In this document: positions 1-7,991 of the stretch, one piece after another | Layout: every line of letters begins with the position of its first letter | Numbering within the stretch: the first letter of the stretch is position 1 | IMG/VR virus record: IMGVR_UViG_3300032829_000022 | Coordinates: 1 to 40,870 of that record | Reading direction: 5' to 3' (one strand) | Length of the DNA stretch: 40,870 bases | Source of the DNA: a virus | The notes under the pieces: model-generated | What the model was told of the DNA's origin: nothing | What the model saw: only the letters and a program-made list of their open reading frames with translations | Databases searched by the model: none | Translations under genes and position numbers: made by a program

Positions 1-123
1 ATCATTATCTATTGGTGGGATGGAACCCGTCGACGCGTGGCCGTGGGATACGTCGGCGAGGATGGGATTGAGCCGAACACATTCTACCGATGCGACGAGC
101 GCGGAAAGCTGGTGAAGACATGA
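1..123 (+). CDS. C-terminal fragment of an unknown phage protein
   Basis: An open frame enters from the left edge and ends at the TGA at 121-123. The visible 40 residues are rich in Trp, Arg and Asp (IIYWWDGTRRRVAVGYVGED...) and look like the end of a small beta-rich protein. The next gene starts at the ATG at 120, sharing ATGA with this stop, as expected for a coupled phage operon. The family is not recognised. It may be the end of the gene that leaves the right edge (from 40714) if the genome is circular, but direct joining of the two edges does not keep the frame. Confidence 0.6.
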   Translation: MIIYWWDGTRRRVAVGYVGEDGIEPNTFYRCDERGKLVKT

Positions 124-317
124 CATCTCTGATATCGCCCATGGTGATAGCGCAAGAGATCCGTCGCGCATGCGGGGTTGTCGAGGAGCTAGAGACAAGG
201 CTGAACGCATGTTTCGGTCTCGCCGAGGCTGACAATTCGCTGAGGCTGCGTTCTCAAAGTCCATGCGAGAAGCAAGCAACAGGGATGCAGAGTATGACTA
301 TGACGAGGAGTGAATGA
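120..317 (+). CDS. Small hypothetical protein
   Basis: A 65-residue protein (MTSLISPMVIAQEIRRA...). I chose the ATG at 120 rather than one 30 bases upstream because it overlaps the previous stop as ATGA. It is mostly helical at the N-terminus (residues 8-35) and has two Cys. No family is recognised. Its stop overlaps the next start (ATGA at 314-317), so it sits in a tightly coupled rightward set. Confidence 0.55.
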   Translation: MTSLISPMVIAQEIRRACGVVEELETRLNACFGLAEADNSLRLRSQSPCEKQATGMQSMTMTRSE

Positions 318-520
318 TGGCAACGAATAAGCTGAGCACCAACGATGCGCGCCTTGTGGCGGCGGCAGTCGAATCGGTGATCAGGGCAAAGCTGCGAGGT
401 GATGCGCGTATCAGGCTGGATACCCCGCTTGGATTCAGCGCAGGCGAGAAGGCGTTTGAGGCTGCGGTGATAAAGGCACTGGAGGCGAGCGGGCACCTGG
501 AACGAGTTTACAAGCAATGA
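314..520 (+). CDS. Small hypothetical helical protein
   Basis: A 68-residue protein with a GAGGAG-like ribosome site at 305-310. Tandem ATG codons lie at 314 and 317, and either could be used. The sequence is predicted helical (VAAAVESVIRAKLRGDARI, then AGEKAFEAAVIKALEASG). It resembles the small accessory proteins common in phage early regions, and no function can be assigned. Its stop overlaps the ATG at 517. Confidence 0.55.
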   Translation: MMATNKLSTNDARLVAAAVESVIRAKLRGDARIRLDTPLGFSAGEKAFEAAVIKALEASGHLERVYKQ

Positions 521-675
521 AGCGCACCCCACTCCACCGCTACACCCGCCTGCGCAGCTATCCGTTCCAGCGTCGCAGGTTCCTACTCGGGTCCTTGAAC
601 GTGTCGATGTGGACGAATCCGAGCGTCGCGTACAGCCCAAGCCCGCCTAGCTCTGGAACCTGTCCATCCTCGTAG
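517..675 (+). pseudogene. Truncated HNH/NinG-like gene start
   Basis: The ATG at 517 overlaps the preceding TGA, and the first residues read MKRTPLHRYTRLRS. That Lys/Arg/Pro opening is typical of phage NinG and HNH-nuclease proteins. From about base 558 the frame is antisense to the 3' end of the endolysin gene and stops after 52 residues with no nuclease motif. I read it as the 5' end of an HNH/NinG-type gene cut off where the rightward gene set meets the leftward late operon. The alternative is a short functional peptide. Confidence 0.4.
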
Positions 676-1025
676 AGCTTAACAATCGTCGAATGCAGAA
701 CGCGCGTGTCCAGCCCAAATACCTGGATGTCTGCCGCTCGCCCCTCGGTGTGCTGAGAATGGAGGGCGACGCCCGTAGCATGCCGTTCGCCTTGCAGGCC
801 ACGTCGGCGTAGCTCGACGTTGTAGGCGACCGACCTGTAGCCGCACAGAATCGTGACCGGCTGGCTACCGCATGCGATGCGGATCACCTCCAGGGTCCGT
901 TTGAGCGCCGACAACCTGTCGGCCTCCCATTCCTGCGGGTACGACTCGGCTGGATGATAGCCGTCCGGCGCGGTGTAGGCGTGGCAGGCGAACTCGGTAA
1001 CGGGGAAGTGGTCGACGCTATCCAT
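558..1025 (-). CDS. M15-family peptidase endolysin
   Basis: A 155-residue protein matching the Peptidase_M15 (DD-carboxypeptidase-like) fold used by many phage endolysins to cut peptidoglycan peptides. Visible motifs are EFACH near residue 11, the zinc site SQHTEGRAADI (His92, Asp99), and the second site GFVHID (His139). The length is typical of single-domain M15 endolysins. There is no signal peptide or membrane segment, so it would need a holin to reach the wall. The ribosome site is GAGGA, 7 bases before the ATG. It is the last gene of the leftward late operon, next to membrane-protein genes that are holin candidates. Confidence 0.85.
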   Translation of the reverse strand: MDSVDHFPVTEFACHAYTAPDGYHPAESYPQEWEADRLSALKRTLEVIRIACGSQPVTILCGYRSVAYNVELRRRGLQGERHATGVALHSQHTEGRAADIQVFGLDTRVLHSTIVKLYEDGQVPELGGLGLYATLGFVHIDTFKDPSRNLRRWNG

Positions 1026-1027
1026 GG

Positions 1028-1420
1028 TCAGTCCTCGGGGTAGATTGTCACGGTGACGCGCGGATGGCCCAGGCTGAAACTCCTATCCTCCCAACCTGCG
1101 ATGTTCGCTAGTTTGTCGTCTGGGATGATTTTAGCAATGACCAGCCCATCGAAAATGACCTTGCGGGCGCCGGCGGCTACATTGTCCGGGTCCCTCTCCC
1201 GTACCGTCTTGGAAGGCCTAGCCTCCACATACTCAAAGCGGAACCGGGCGCGCTGCATTCTCGGGATACGCGCAGATTTGGCCAGGAGCGCAACGGTATT
1301 GGTCCAGTCCCGCTTGAGTTTGGCATAGCCATAGCCGCGTCCACCCTGGCCCTTGGCCGCTGCGATGAAATCGTTCCAGGTGGGGAGTCTACCGGGAATG
1401 TGCAGGACGTATCCGGTCAC
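1028..1420 (-). CDS. rusA: RusA-like Holliday junction resolvase
   Basis: A 130-residue protein started at the GTG at 1420, which overlaps the previous stop (ATGTGA). A longer ATG-started frame runs into the upstream gene and gives an Arg-rich non-conserved N-terminus. The RusA signature is present: a Lys/Tyr segment (YAKLKRDW), then DPDN (Asp77, Asp79, Asn80), a Lys at 87, FDGL (Asp91) and IIPDDK (Asp101, Asp102). These acidic residues bind the metal that cuts four-way junctions. The family normally lies in early recombination clusters; here it is between lysis genes at the end of the late operon, suggesting a role in resolving branched DNA at packaging. Confidence 0.8.
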   Translation of the reverse strand: MTGYVLHIPGRLPTWNDFIAAAKGQGGRGYGYAKLKRDWTNTVALLAKSARIPRMQRARFRFEYVEARPSKTVRERDPDNVAAGARKVIFDGLVIAKIIPDDKLANIAGWEDRSFSLGHPRVTVTIYPED

Positions 1421-1617
1421 ATGGCGGCCCGCAACTTCGGCGCATCCGCCATGGCGACTTGGGCGCGAATGGCCTCGTATTGCTCCTCTGCCTCGCGTAG
1501 GGCATCCGAAGCGGCCTCGGTGGCAGCTAGGCGCTTGCCGAACTCTTCGCGCCAATAGTTGCGCAGATGGAGCGCGGCCAACTCGGCCTGGTGGAGTTGA
1601 GCGGCTGTCGGTGGCAT
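1417..1617 (-). CDS. Small helical protein, unknown
   Basis: A 66-residue protein (MPPTAAQLHQAELAALHLRNYW...). The start at 1617 is fixed by AAGGAG five bases upstream and by the overlap with the upstream stop (TGATG). It is almost wholly amphipathic helix with Ala/Glu heptads and no membrane segment. It sits between a cysteine-peptidase-like gene and rusA. No family is recognised. Confidence 0.6.
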   Translation of the reverse strand: MPPTAAQLHQAELAALHLRNYWREEFGKRLAATEAASDALREAEEQYEAIRAQVAMADAPKLRAAM

Positions 1618-2342
1618 CAAATCTCCTTGCAAATCTTGGTCAACCTGTCCCATGAAATGCCGAGGTGGGAGTGAAACTGCTTGGCCAGTGGTAGATAGGC
1701 CTCATTCCCGCGCGCCGCCAGAAACTCCGGGGTAACGTCCACGGGACGGCCCCAGGACTTGGCCCGGTATAGGCCGGGAGACGTGGAAAACAAAACCACG
1801 GCATGGTTGCCCCATGTCTCCTTGTCGTTCGCTGCATCGATGTCCCAAAGGTCCGTCTTTTGACAGGCCTTGGTCAGCGACAGTCCGACGAGCAGCGGAC
1901 CGTAGACCGACACTGCGGTGCAAACGTCCGTGTGATTGGAGCACGGGACCGATACGAAGCCGTCGAGCTGGACGCCGGCCGTTGGCTGCATCATACAGTA
2001 GTTCAGCATATCGAGCATCACGACACCGTTGTCGTTCTGGAAAGTGCCGTCCCAGCCTAGAGCCCTATACAGACCCAAGGCGGTATTGGCATCAATCTGT
2101 AATGGGATCCCAAGTTCCGCAGCCATGAATTTGAGCCAGTTGCACAGCGAAGCCGGTCCACAGTCGCCCCACACGTCGTTGTCAAGCTGATCGCCGTCCC
2201 AGTCGCGACCCTTGGCCCAGTCGCATGGGATGTCAGAAAATAGGGCATCGAGCTCGGGCGTGAGGCCGGAGGATAGGCCCACGCATTTTGAAAGCCTGAC
2301 GGGGTCAGGTGGACGAAGCCCAAGCTTACAGTTGGAGAACAC
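1617..2342 (-). CDS. Papain/C39-like cysteine peptidase-like protein
   Basis: A 241-residue protein with a plausible cysteine-peptidase core. The nucleophile motif is DVWGDCGPASLCNWL (Cys61), and the His motif is WGNHAVVLFS (His180), followed by AKSWG (Trp197), the order seen in papain-like and C39-like folds. It carries eight Cys in all. The start is a GTG at 2342 with AAAGGG upstream. It could process a virion or cell-wall protein, or be a structural relative without activity. It lies between the lipobox protein and the small helical gene in the lysis section. Confidence 0.5.
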   Translation of the reverse strand: MFSNCKLGLRPPDPVRLSKCVGLSSGLTPELDALFSDIPCDWAKGRDWDGDQLDNDVWGDCGPASLCNWLKFMAAELGIPLQIDANTALGLYRALGWDGTFQNDNGVVMLDMLNYCMMQPTAGVQLDGFVSVPCSNHTDVCTAVSVYGPLLVGLSLTKACQKTDLWDIDAANDKETWGNHAVVLFSTSPGLYRAKSWGRPVDVTPEFLAARGNEAYLPLAKQFHSHLGISWDRLTKICKEI

Positions 2343-2345
2343 GGG

Positions 2346-3017
2346 CTACTGCCCTTTGTAGGTGTTCCGAATCGAAATGTGCTCGGTTTGCAGCCAGTTG
2401 ACGGCAGCTTGCCGCGCGGCTAGGTCCTCCTTGCTGGCGGCGGATAGGGCGACCTTGCTATTTTGCTGCTGGGCCTCCCAGGCGACGATGCAGGCTACCT
2501 CATCCACGACAAAGTGCCCCTCGGTAATGAGGCCAGCAAGGCAGCCGGCAGGGTTGCCCGATACGGCGCTGAATAGACAGGACTCGACCTGGGCGAGGGC
2601 CGGCGAGGCCTCCGGGTTCACCTTGGCACAGTCCACGCTTGCGTTGAGGAACTGGTCTGGCGTGACGTTGTGACAGCCGCCGAGTAGGGCCAGCGCTGCG
2701 CCGAGACAGAGACCGGAAAGCGCACCACCAAGGATGATCGCGACGAGCGGGCCGAAACCAACCGCACCCTTCTGCGGGTCACGAACGACGGCGACTGGTG
2801 TAGCGCCGGCAGCGGGAGCAGGAGCGAGCCGGTTGAGTAGGAGCACGCCTTCCTTACTGGTGAGGATGCCGATCAGAACGCCGAATGCCTTGGACAGGCC
2901 TTTCAGCCAAGCTGGGGCGTCGTTCAGCGAACCAAGCCAGGTCACGATGTCGGGACCGAACGCAACCAGGAAAGCGATAATGGCGCCAAGGGTGGACTTC
3001 AACTTCGTCGTGTTCAT
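2346..3017 (-). CDS. Membrane protein with internal lipobox-like motif (holin/spanin candidate)
   Basis: A 223-residue protein with GGAGG upstream of the ATG. There are two hydrophobic segments, residues about 10-30 (LGAIIAFLVAFGPDIVTWLG) and about 88-112, the latter ending in LALLGGC, which looks like a lipobox. The remaining half is soluble and helical with several Cys. The position next to the other TM protein and near the endolysin suggests a lysis role. The lipobox is internal, so processing as a lipoprotein is uncertain. Confidence 0.5.
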   Translation of the reverse strand: MNTTKLKSTLGAIIAFLVAFGPDIVTWLGSLNDAPAWLKGLSKAFGVLIGILTSKEGVLLLNRLAPAPAAGATPVAVVRDPQKGAVGFGPLVAIILGGALSGLCLGAALALLGGCHNVTPDQFLNASVDCAKVNPEASPALAQVESCLFSAVSGNPAGCLAGLITEGHFVVDEVACIVAWEAQQQNSKVALSAASKEDLAARQAAVNWLQTEHISIRNTYKGQ

Positions 3018-3063
3018 TTTTTAATCCTCCAGAGCAGGAGGATAGCGCCGTTGCGGAGCCCGG

Positions 3064-3405
3064 TCAACGATGGTAGATCATCCAGTTGACCAGCGCGACC
3101 GCCGCCGTCGAGGATAGGACCCCTGTCACCACTGGGACGATCCACCTGTAGGCCGCTTGTGCACCTAGGAATCGGTTGATCGCTGCGGCCTGCTCCTGCT
3201 GTTGTTGTTCCATTTGGGCTAACCTCGTCTCGAATCTCACGGGCCACGGACAATCCCGCTCGTGGACCAGAATTGCGTTTTCCATTTCAGTTTCGGAAGT
3301 TGAGGATTCGCGCTTGCGATTTACCACCACATCCGCCGCCTTCTCCGCTATCGCGCGCAACTTCCCCGTGTCGGTCAGATCGGAGGTGTGGCGTCGTTCG
3401 GACAT
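3064..3405 (-). CDS. Holin-like protein with C-terminal membrane segment
   Basis: A 113-residue protein (MSERRHTSDLTD...). I chose the ATG at 3405, with TGAGG about 5 bases upstream, over a TTG at 3423. The N-terminal two thirds are charged and helical, with a QQQQEQ coiled stretch. A single hydrophobic segment lies near the C-terminus (IVPVVTGVLSSTAAVALVNWM). This layout recalls XhlA-type holin accessory proteins. It is the first gene of the apparent lysis group, so holin or holin partner is the best guess. Confidence 0.5.
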   Translation of the reverse strand: MSERRHTSDLTDTGKLRAIAEKAADVVVNRKRESSTSETEMENAILVHERDCPWPVRFETRLAQMEQQQQEQAAAINRFLGAQAAYRWIVPVVTGVLSSTAAVALVNWMIYHR

Positions 3406-3477
3406 GGAAACCTCAGTTGTCAAGGAGTGTGCAGGCTAGGTGACGCCTAAGCAAATGTCGGTGAACAGAGACATGAT

Positions 3478-3909
3478 CTATGTCCCGCTGTGGACGTTGC
3501 CGGCAGTCGCTACTACTTTTGGGGGCCAACAGGTCTTATCGGTGGGACCAGTTCCACTTGCCGTAAACGTGAACTTCACGTGATCGGCTGTCCCAACAAA
3601 AATGTCATAGCTACTAGAGTCTGTCCCGGTATCGGCTGCTACGGTGGCAGGGAGCGACGTGGATGCTCCTACCACAGTAAATGCACACTTTTTCCATGTC
3701 GTTCCGTCTGGTGCCAGTTTGTATCCGATGAGTCCACTTGCTGCCGATGGCTGGTCAAGTCCAGCGAAATCGATTTCTACGCGGCCGATTCCGTGCATGC
3801 GAAGGCCACCGAGGAATGACACGGTGGAGTCGAACAGTGTAACGGTAGCTCCCGCTGCTGGAGCGGCTGGAACTCCGATCCCAATTCGCTGATAGTCTTG
3901 AAAACCCAT
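3478..3909 (-). CDS. Small beta-rich structural protein
   Basis: A 143-residue protein (MGFQDYQRIGIGV...), rich in Gly, Thr and Ala with alternating hydrophobics and no signal peptide. The ribosome site AAGGAG precedes the ATG. It lies just downstream of the ejection-type proteins and may be a virion decoration or fibre-tip protein. No family is recognised. Confidence 0.5.
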   Translation of the reverse strand: MGFQDYQRIGIGVPAAPAAGATVTLFDSTVSFLGGLRMHGIGRVEIDFAGLDQPSAASGLIGYKLAPDGTTWKKCAFTVVGASTSLPATVAADTGTDSSSYDIFVGTADHVKFTFTASGTGPTDKTCWPPKVVATAGNVHSGT

Positions 3910-3919
3910 GATCGTCTCC

Positions 3920-6016
3920 TTAGCGGTTCTGTGATTGCTGTCGTGCTTGGATCATATCGGCGAGCGAAGCCGTAAGCCGCTGGCCGTGATTACGAGCATC
4001 TTGGACAAGTTGCTGTGAGAAGTCTTTCTTCCTGCTGTTCGCGAGTGCCAATGCGAGCAGGTTAGGGGTAAAGGCTCGCGCGTCTTCTGGCGATAGGTGC
4101 GCGGCAAGGCGGCTCTGGAGAGGCTGAAGCATCTTGGGAGTGGCGAGGCCGATAGCCAACGCTGCTTCGGCGGCACGGTATGGACTAGGGTGTAGCGCGG
4201 CGACTCCTGCGATAGCGGCTGGCACTCCAAGGTCTCGAATTCCAGGCCACCTGGAATCTTGAATGGCGTTGCGCTCTCCCGTCTCAGCGGTAGCCTTGTT
4301 TTTTACGGCGCTGGCCTCATCAAGGATGTCGGCATAGCGAGGGTCCATCGAGCGGAGTTGCTCGTAGTCCTTCGATTGGAGGCCGGGACCTTCGCCCATG
4401 AGGAACTTCCCGCCAGTGGCTTCGCTCTGGGGTGGAATAGAGGGGATTTCACCACCTTCCGGACCGAAGCGCTCCTTGCCACGTCCAGCTCCTAGGTTCT
4501 CCTCTTCGCTGGTCTTGCCGTAGACCATGGAGTTCGCTCGCTCGCGCGCTGACGCTTCCTTGGCGTAGCGCTCCGACATCTCGCTGTAGCCTGGGACATT
4601 CTTCTTGGCGAATGTGCGAAGCTCTCCCTCAATCTGCCGATAGGGGAGCTGCTTCGATGGCTCGCCTGAGTTCCCGTAGGTATGAAGCTCCTTGATCGCA
4701 TTCATGATGTCGGGGAAGGTAGCATCTCGCTGTAGGTATCTGCCCAAGATGTCCCGAACGCCTGCCACAGACTCGCCTAGCTTCATTCGGATCGGCTCAT
4801 CAGGTGCAGAAAAGCCGCCGCCTTCTTCGTATGGAACACGCTCATACTTCCTAACGATGTCCTCGACGGCATTGTGGAACGGTAGCATATTGTAGGTTTG
4901 GCCAAGCGCTGCGATATCCTTCTCGCCCTTGTCCCTAGCCTCCTTGGACTGCCCGCGTAGCTCATTCGTTCGTGCTCTGAATTCTGTCTCTAGCCCCCGT
5001 CCAGCCTCTCCAATGGTCGCATCTTCTGCCACCTTGGCTGCCTTGGATGGGTCATACTCGATGCCGCGACCTTGGGCCTGTGCTCTCTCCTGCGCGACCC
5101 GCTCTGCCGTTCCGGAAGCCTGGGCAGAAGCATATCTTGCCGCAGTCCTTCCGCGCGCCGTATTGGGATTCACAGCCGACGCGGCGACGGCTTCGGGGAG
5201 CACTCCAGCCGCTCCTGATATGGCGGCCGAGGGTACATCGTCTCCAGATAGGCCGGCGACCGTCGCGGCGGACCCAGCGCCGGCTGCGAGCCTTGGAAGG
5301 ACCTGCCCTGGTAGACGATTGGCTACGGGTGATAGAGCTTCGTAGGTGCGGGAAATAGGCGCCATGGCGGCGCGCGAGAACCGGCCGATAGGACCGCCCG
5401 CGACGGTCCCAGCGGGTAGCGCGAGTCCGCCCATGGCGTTCGCTAGCGTGGGGCTAGGGGCGTTCTCGATGACCTGTTCGTAGTCGCCGCTCATGGGTAA
5501 TGGACGATGGCCTGTAAGCGCCTGAACGACGTCGCCCGTAGACTCGACGAGGTGTGATGCGCCGGGAATCTGATTCGTCGCCGATGCGAGCGCGCCGGCA
5601 AGCTGGTCTTTCGCCATGCTGGAATAGACCTTGTTGCCGGCGGTGCGATTCGCAAACTCGTAGTTCTTGGCCGCCTCGGCGCTTTCTGCTCCAGCCTGAG
5701 CTAGGTTCCTTGCGTGCGAACTGGAAGGAGTCGCGATCAACTCTTGATCGCCGTGTAGCGCGGCTCTGTCGACTGCATGGGCGGCGGTCTGGTATGGATG
5801 GGCGGCTGTGGCATAGTTCTGCTCTGCTGCTACACCTTCCTCGCGTGCGCGCTGGAGGTTGCGTTCGTGGGAGCCATTCTCGCTCGGGACCTGGGCGCGC
5901 AAGGCGGATTCAATCTGGCTGACCTCCTCGTGTAGGTCGGTCCTCGACGCGAAATCGGGATGGGCCTTGATCTGATCGATGATTCCAAGCGCTGCCTGGG
6001 CTTGTTCCTGGGTCAC
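3920..6016 (-). CDS. Large internal virion/ejection protein candidate
   Basis: A 698-residue protein started at a GTG that overlaps the previous stop (GTGA at 6013-6016). It is mostly helical, with long Ala/Glu/Arg/Gln stretches, a Gly/Ala-rich middle (about 200-290) and a hydrophobic, Ala-rich segment near 600-630. In short-tailed phages, proteins of this size and composition downstream of the tail genes are usually ejected with DNA to cross the periplasm. The three-gene run here (this, 6013-7989, 7992-9536) fits the P22 gp7/gp20/gp16 or T7 gp14-16 pattern by position only. No lytic transglycosylase motif was seen. Confidence 0.5.
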   Translation of the reverse strand: MTQEQAQAALGIIDQIKAHPDFASRTDLHEEVSQIESALRAQVPSENGSHERNLQRAREEGVAAEQNYATAAHPYQTAAHAVDRAALHGDQELIATPSSSHARNLAQAGAESAEAAKNYEFANRTAGNKVYSSMAKDQLAGALASATNQIPGASHLVESTGDVVQALTGHRPLPMSGDYEQVIENAPSPTLANAMGGLALPAGTVAGGPIGRFSRAAMAPISRTYEALSPVANRLPGQVLPRLAAGAGSAATVAGLSGDDVPSAAISGAAGVLPEAVAASAVNPNTARGRTAARYASAQASGTAERVAQERAQAQGRGIEYDPSKAAKVAEDATIGEAGRGLETEFRARTNELRGQSKEARDKGEKDIAALGQTYNMLPFHNAVEDIVRKYERVPYEEGGGFSAPDEPIRMKLGESVAGVRDILGRYLQRDATFPDIMNAIKELHTYGNSGEPSKQLPYRQIEGELRTFAKKNVPGYSEMSERYAKEASARERANSMVYGKTSEEENLGAGRGKERFGPEGGEIPSIPPQSEATGGKFLMGEGPGLQSKDYEQLRSMDPRYADILDEASAVKNKATAETGERNAIQDSRWPGIRDLGVPAAIAGVAALHPSPYRAAEAALAIGLATPKMLQPLQSRLAAHLSPEDARAFTPNLLALALANSRKKDFSQQLVQDARNHGQRLTASLADMIQARQQSQNR

Positions 6017-7989
6017 TTGCCACCACCCACGGCAGCGCCGAGCTTGTTCACCAGATCGTCAAGGCTTGCGCCTCCGGACGCCTGATCGGAAGTCTTAGGT
6101 TCAAACGTCTTGCCCAGGGGTGTATCTGCGTACCATTGCCTAGGTTGCATACCTGCGAACATCAGCTTTGAATTGATCATATCCTGCGCTCGCTCGTGAA
6201 AAGCCTTTCCCGCCGTGCTCCACGCGTTGGCTTGCGCCGATATGTTCTTGACGGCAATCTTTTCAATGACCTTCTTAGATTCAACGATTGCCTGTTCAAG
6301 TCCAGCGCGCTGTGCGGACGGCATCCTTCCTAGACCCTTTTGGAAAGCGAGCTTGTCTTCTTCTGATCCTGTCCAAGACTGACCAAGATTGCTAATACCG
6401 ACTGCCTGCCCAACATAATCAAGCATCGTCCAAAGATTCCCTGTAACGCGCTTGAATTCGTCGGTCTCGTTCTTTGCCGGGACGCCGCCACGGATGTAGC
6501 CGAAGAAGTTCATCATGGCTTCTACCTGCTGAGAGCCAGCGAGTTGCCCCTTCGATCTGATGTTATTGAGAGCTAGGTCTAGCCGGTCGAATCCGACTCC
6601 TTCGAGCTTGGTCCAGTTCATTTCTCGGTCAAGAATGTTCATCTTGGCGTTGACCGCGCTCTCGATCTTGGCCTGCTTCATAGGGTCTAGATGCGAAAAT
6701 GCAGATCCATCCCCGGATGATTGCGCTACGATTCCACCTCCGCCTCGTCCTCGATGTGCATATTTCGACGATTGCATTCGAGCTTGATCGTGCGCCGCTT
6801 GGATCTTTTCGTTCGATGCGATCTGATTCTGCTGGCGCTGGTTCATGCCCTGTTCTCGGGCCGCCTGCTGATCGGTAGAGCCCATCTGACCGAGAAGCTG
6901 TGAACGCGTCTTCGGGTCGAGTCCTGCCATTTCAAGCGCGACGCTGCGGTATAGACCGATCTTCATCTGGTCTGGAATGGCTGGGTCAGAGAGCATTGCC
7001 ATGGCGGGGGCGACGCGTGAACGAACCTCTTCGAGATGGGCTTGTCGGGCCTCGCTGGGCGAGATTCGCACAACCTGGCCGCCAGGAAGCTGTAGCTCCC
7101 AGTGTCCCTCGGCGTCCTGCACGGGTTCGCCTGGGTTCGTGTTCGTTGAGATCGGTTGTGGACCTTGACCCTGCGGTTCCTGCGGTTCGGGGTTGACAGG
7201 CTCGCCAGAGTCCCAAAGATGTTGGTGCGGTCGAGGGTTGCCGCCCTGCATGCCGACTTCAAGTGAAACACCTTGGTCGGGAGTCTTCTCCGAGCTTGGT
7301 TCAGGCGGAGTCTGCTCTGGGGCCGCCTGCTGCATAAGCTGCTCAAGCTGCTGGTCCTGTGGAGACAGCTCCTGCTGGGGCTGGGGAGCAGGCTGTGCCG
7401 GGGCCGGGGCGGGCTCCTGTGGCGGTGGCGGAGCCTGTGGCAGTTGACGCTGTGCAAGCGCCATCGGCATCCCGACGACGGGTGGCACCTGCGCTGTAGC
7501 CTGGGGAGCAGGGGGGCTTGCAGGGGGGGCTTGAATCGGGGGTTGCTGGGCCTGCTGCACGGGCGGGGGTGGAAGGGCGGGTTGCTGCTGGTTCTGGCCA
7601 GGGACGAACTTCCAATTCGCCGTGATGGGAGCGCCTGTCTCTGGGTCCTGCACGATGGCGGCGCCTGGATGCTCGCCTCTTGCGATGGCCGAGACGCCTT
7701 CCTTGACCACGCCCTGAGTGGCCTTGGTCCGCTCGAAGGCCGCTTGATTGTTGATCTTCTTTTCCGCGATGTCCTGCTTGCGCCGTCCGTACTGCTCGCG
7801 CTCCGCGTCCGAGGCTACCTTTCGGTCCTCCTCTTGCTGCCGGCGCTGCTCCTCTGCTAACTGCATACGGCGACGCGCGAAGTTATCGATCATGGTTCCG
7901 AGGTCGGCAATCTGCGGCACGAACGATGGTGGCGCCGCCGTAGAGTTTCCGAAGCCTGGGGTTTGTCCGATATGATCGAAGTATGGCAT
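6013..7989 (-). CDS. Pro/Gln-rich internal virion protein candidate
   Basis: A 658-residue protein starting MPYFDHIGQT. Residues about 35-75 form a charged coiled coil (RRRMQLAEEQRRQQEEDRK). Residues about 130-275 are extremely Pro/Gln/Ala-rich and probably unstructured, followed by a helical C-terminal half. It has no signal peptide. Low-complexity linkers of this sort are common in phage ejection proteins, which must unfold to pass through the portal. Its stop overlaps the next gene's GTG. Confidence 0.5.
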   Translation of the reverse strand: MPYFDHIGQTPGFGNSTAAPPSFVPQIADLGTMIDNFARRRMQLAEEQRRQQEEDRKVASDAEREQYGRRKQDIAEKKINNQAAFERTKATQGVVKEGVSAIARGEHPGAAIVQDPETGAPITANWKFVPGQNQQQPALPPPPVQQAQQPPIQAPPASPPAPQATAQVPPVVGMPMALAQRQLPQAPPPPQEPAPAPAQPAPQPQQELSPQDQQLEQLMQQAAPEQTPPEPSSEKTPDQGVSLEVGMQGGNPRPHQHLWDSGEPVNPEPQEPQGQGPQPISTNTNPGEPVQDAEGHWELQLPGGQVVRISPSEARQAHLEEVRSRVAPAMAMLSDPAIPDQMKIGLYRSVALEMAGLDPKTRSQLLGQMGSTDQQAAREQGMNQRQQNQIASNEKIQAAHDQARMQSSKYAHRGRGGGGIVAQSSGDGSAFSHLDPMKQAKIESAVNAKMNILDREMNWTKLEGVGFDRLDLALNNIRSKGQLAGSQQVEAMMNFFGYIRGGVPAKNETDEFKRVTGNLWTMLDYVGQAVGISNLGQSWTGSEEDKLAFQKGLGRMPSAQRAGLEQAIVESKKVIEKIAVKNISAQANAWSTAGKAFHERAQDMINSKLMFAGMQPRQWYADTPLGKTFEPKTSDQASGGASLDDLVNKLGAAVGGGK

Positions 7990-7991
7990 GG

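Noticed and set aside
7273-7860. 195-codon plus-strand frame rich in Leu, Arg and Gly
   Set aside because: It mirrors the Pro/Gln-rich low-complexity part of the ejection protein gene; open by composition bias only.
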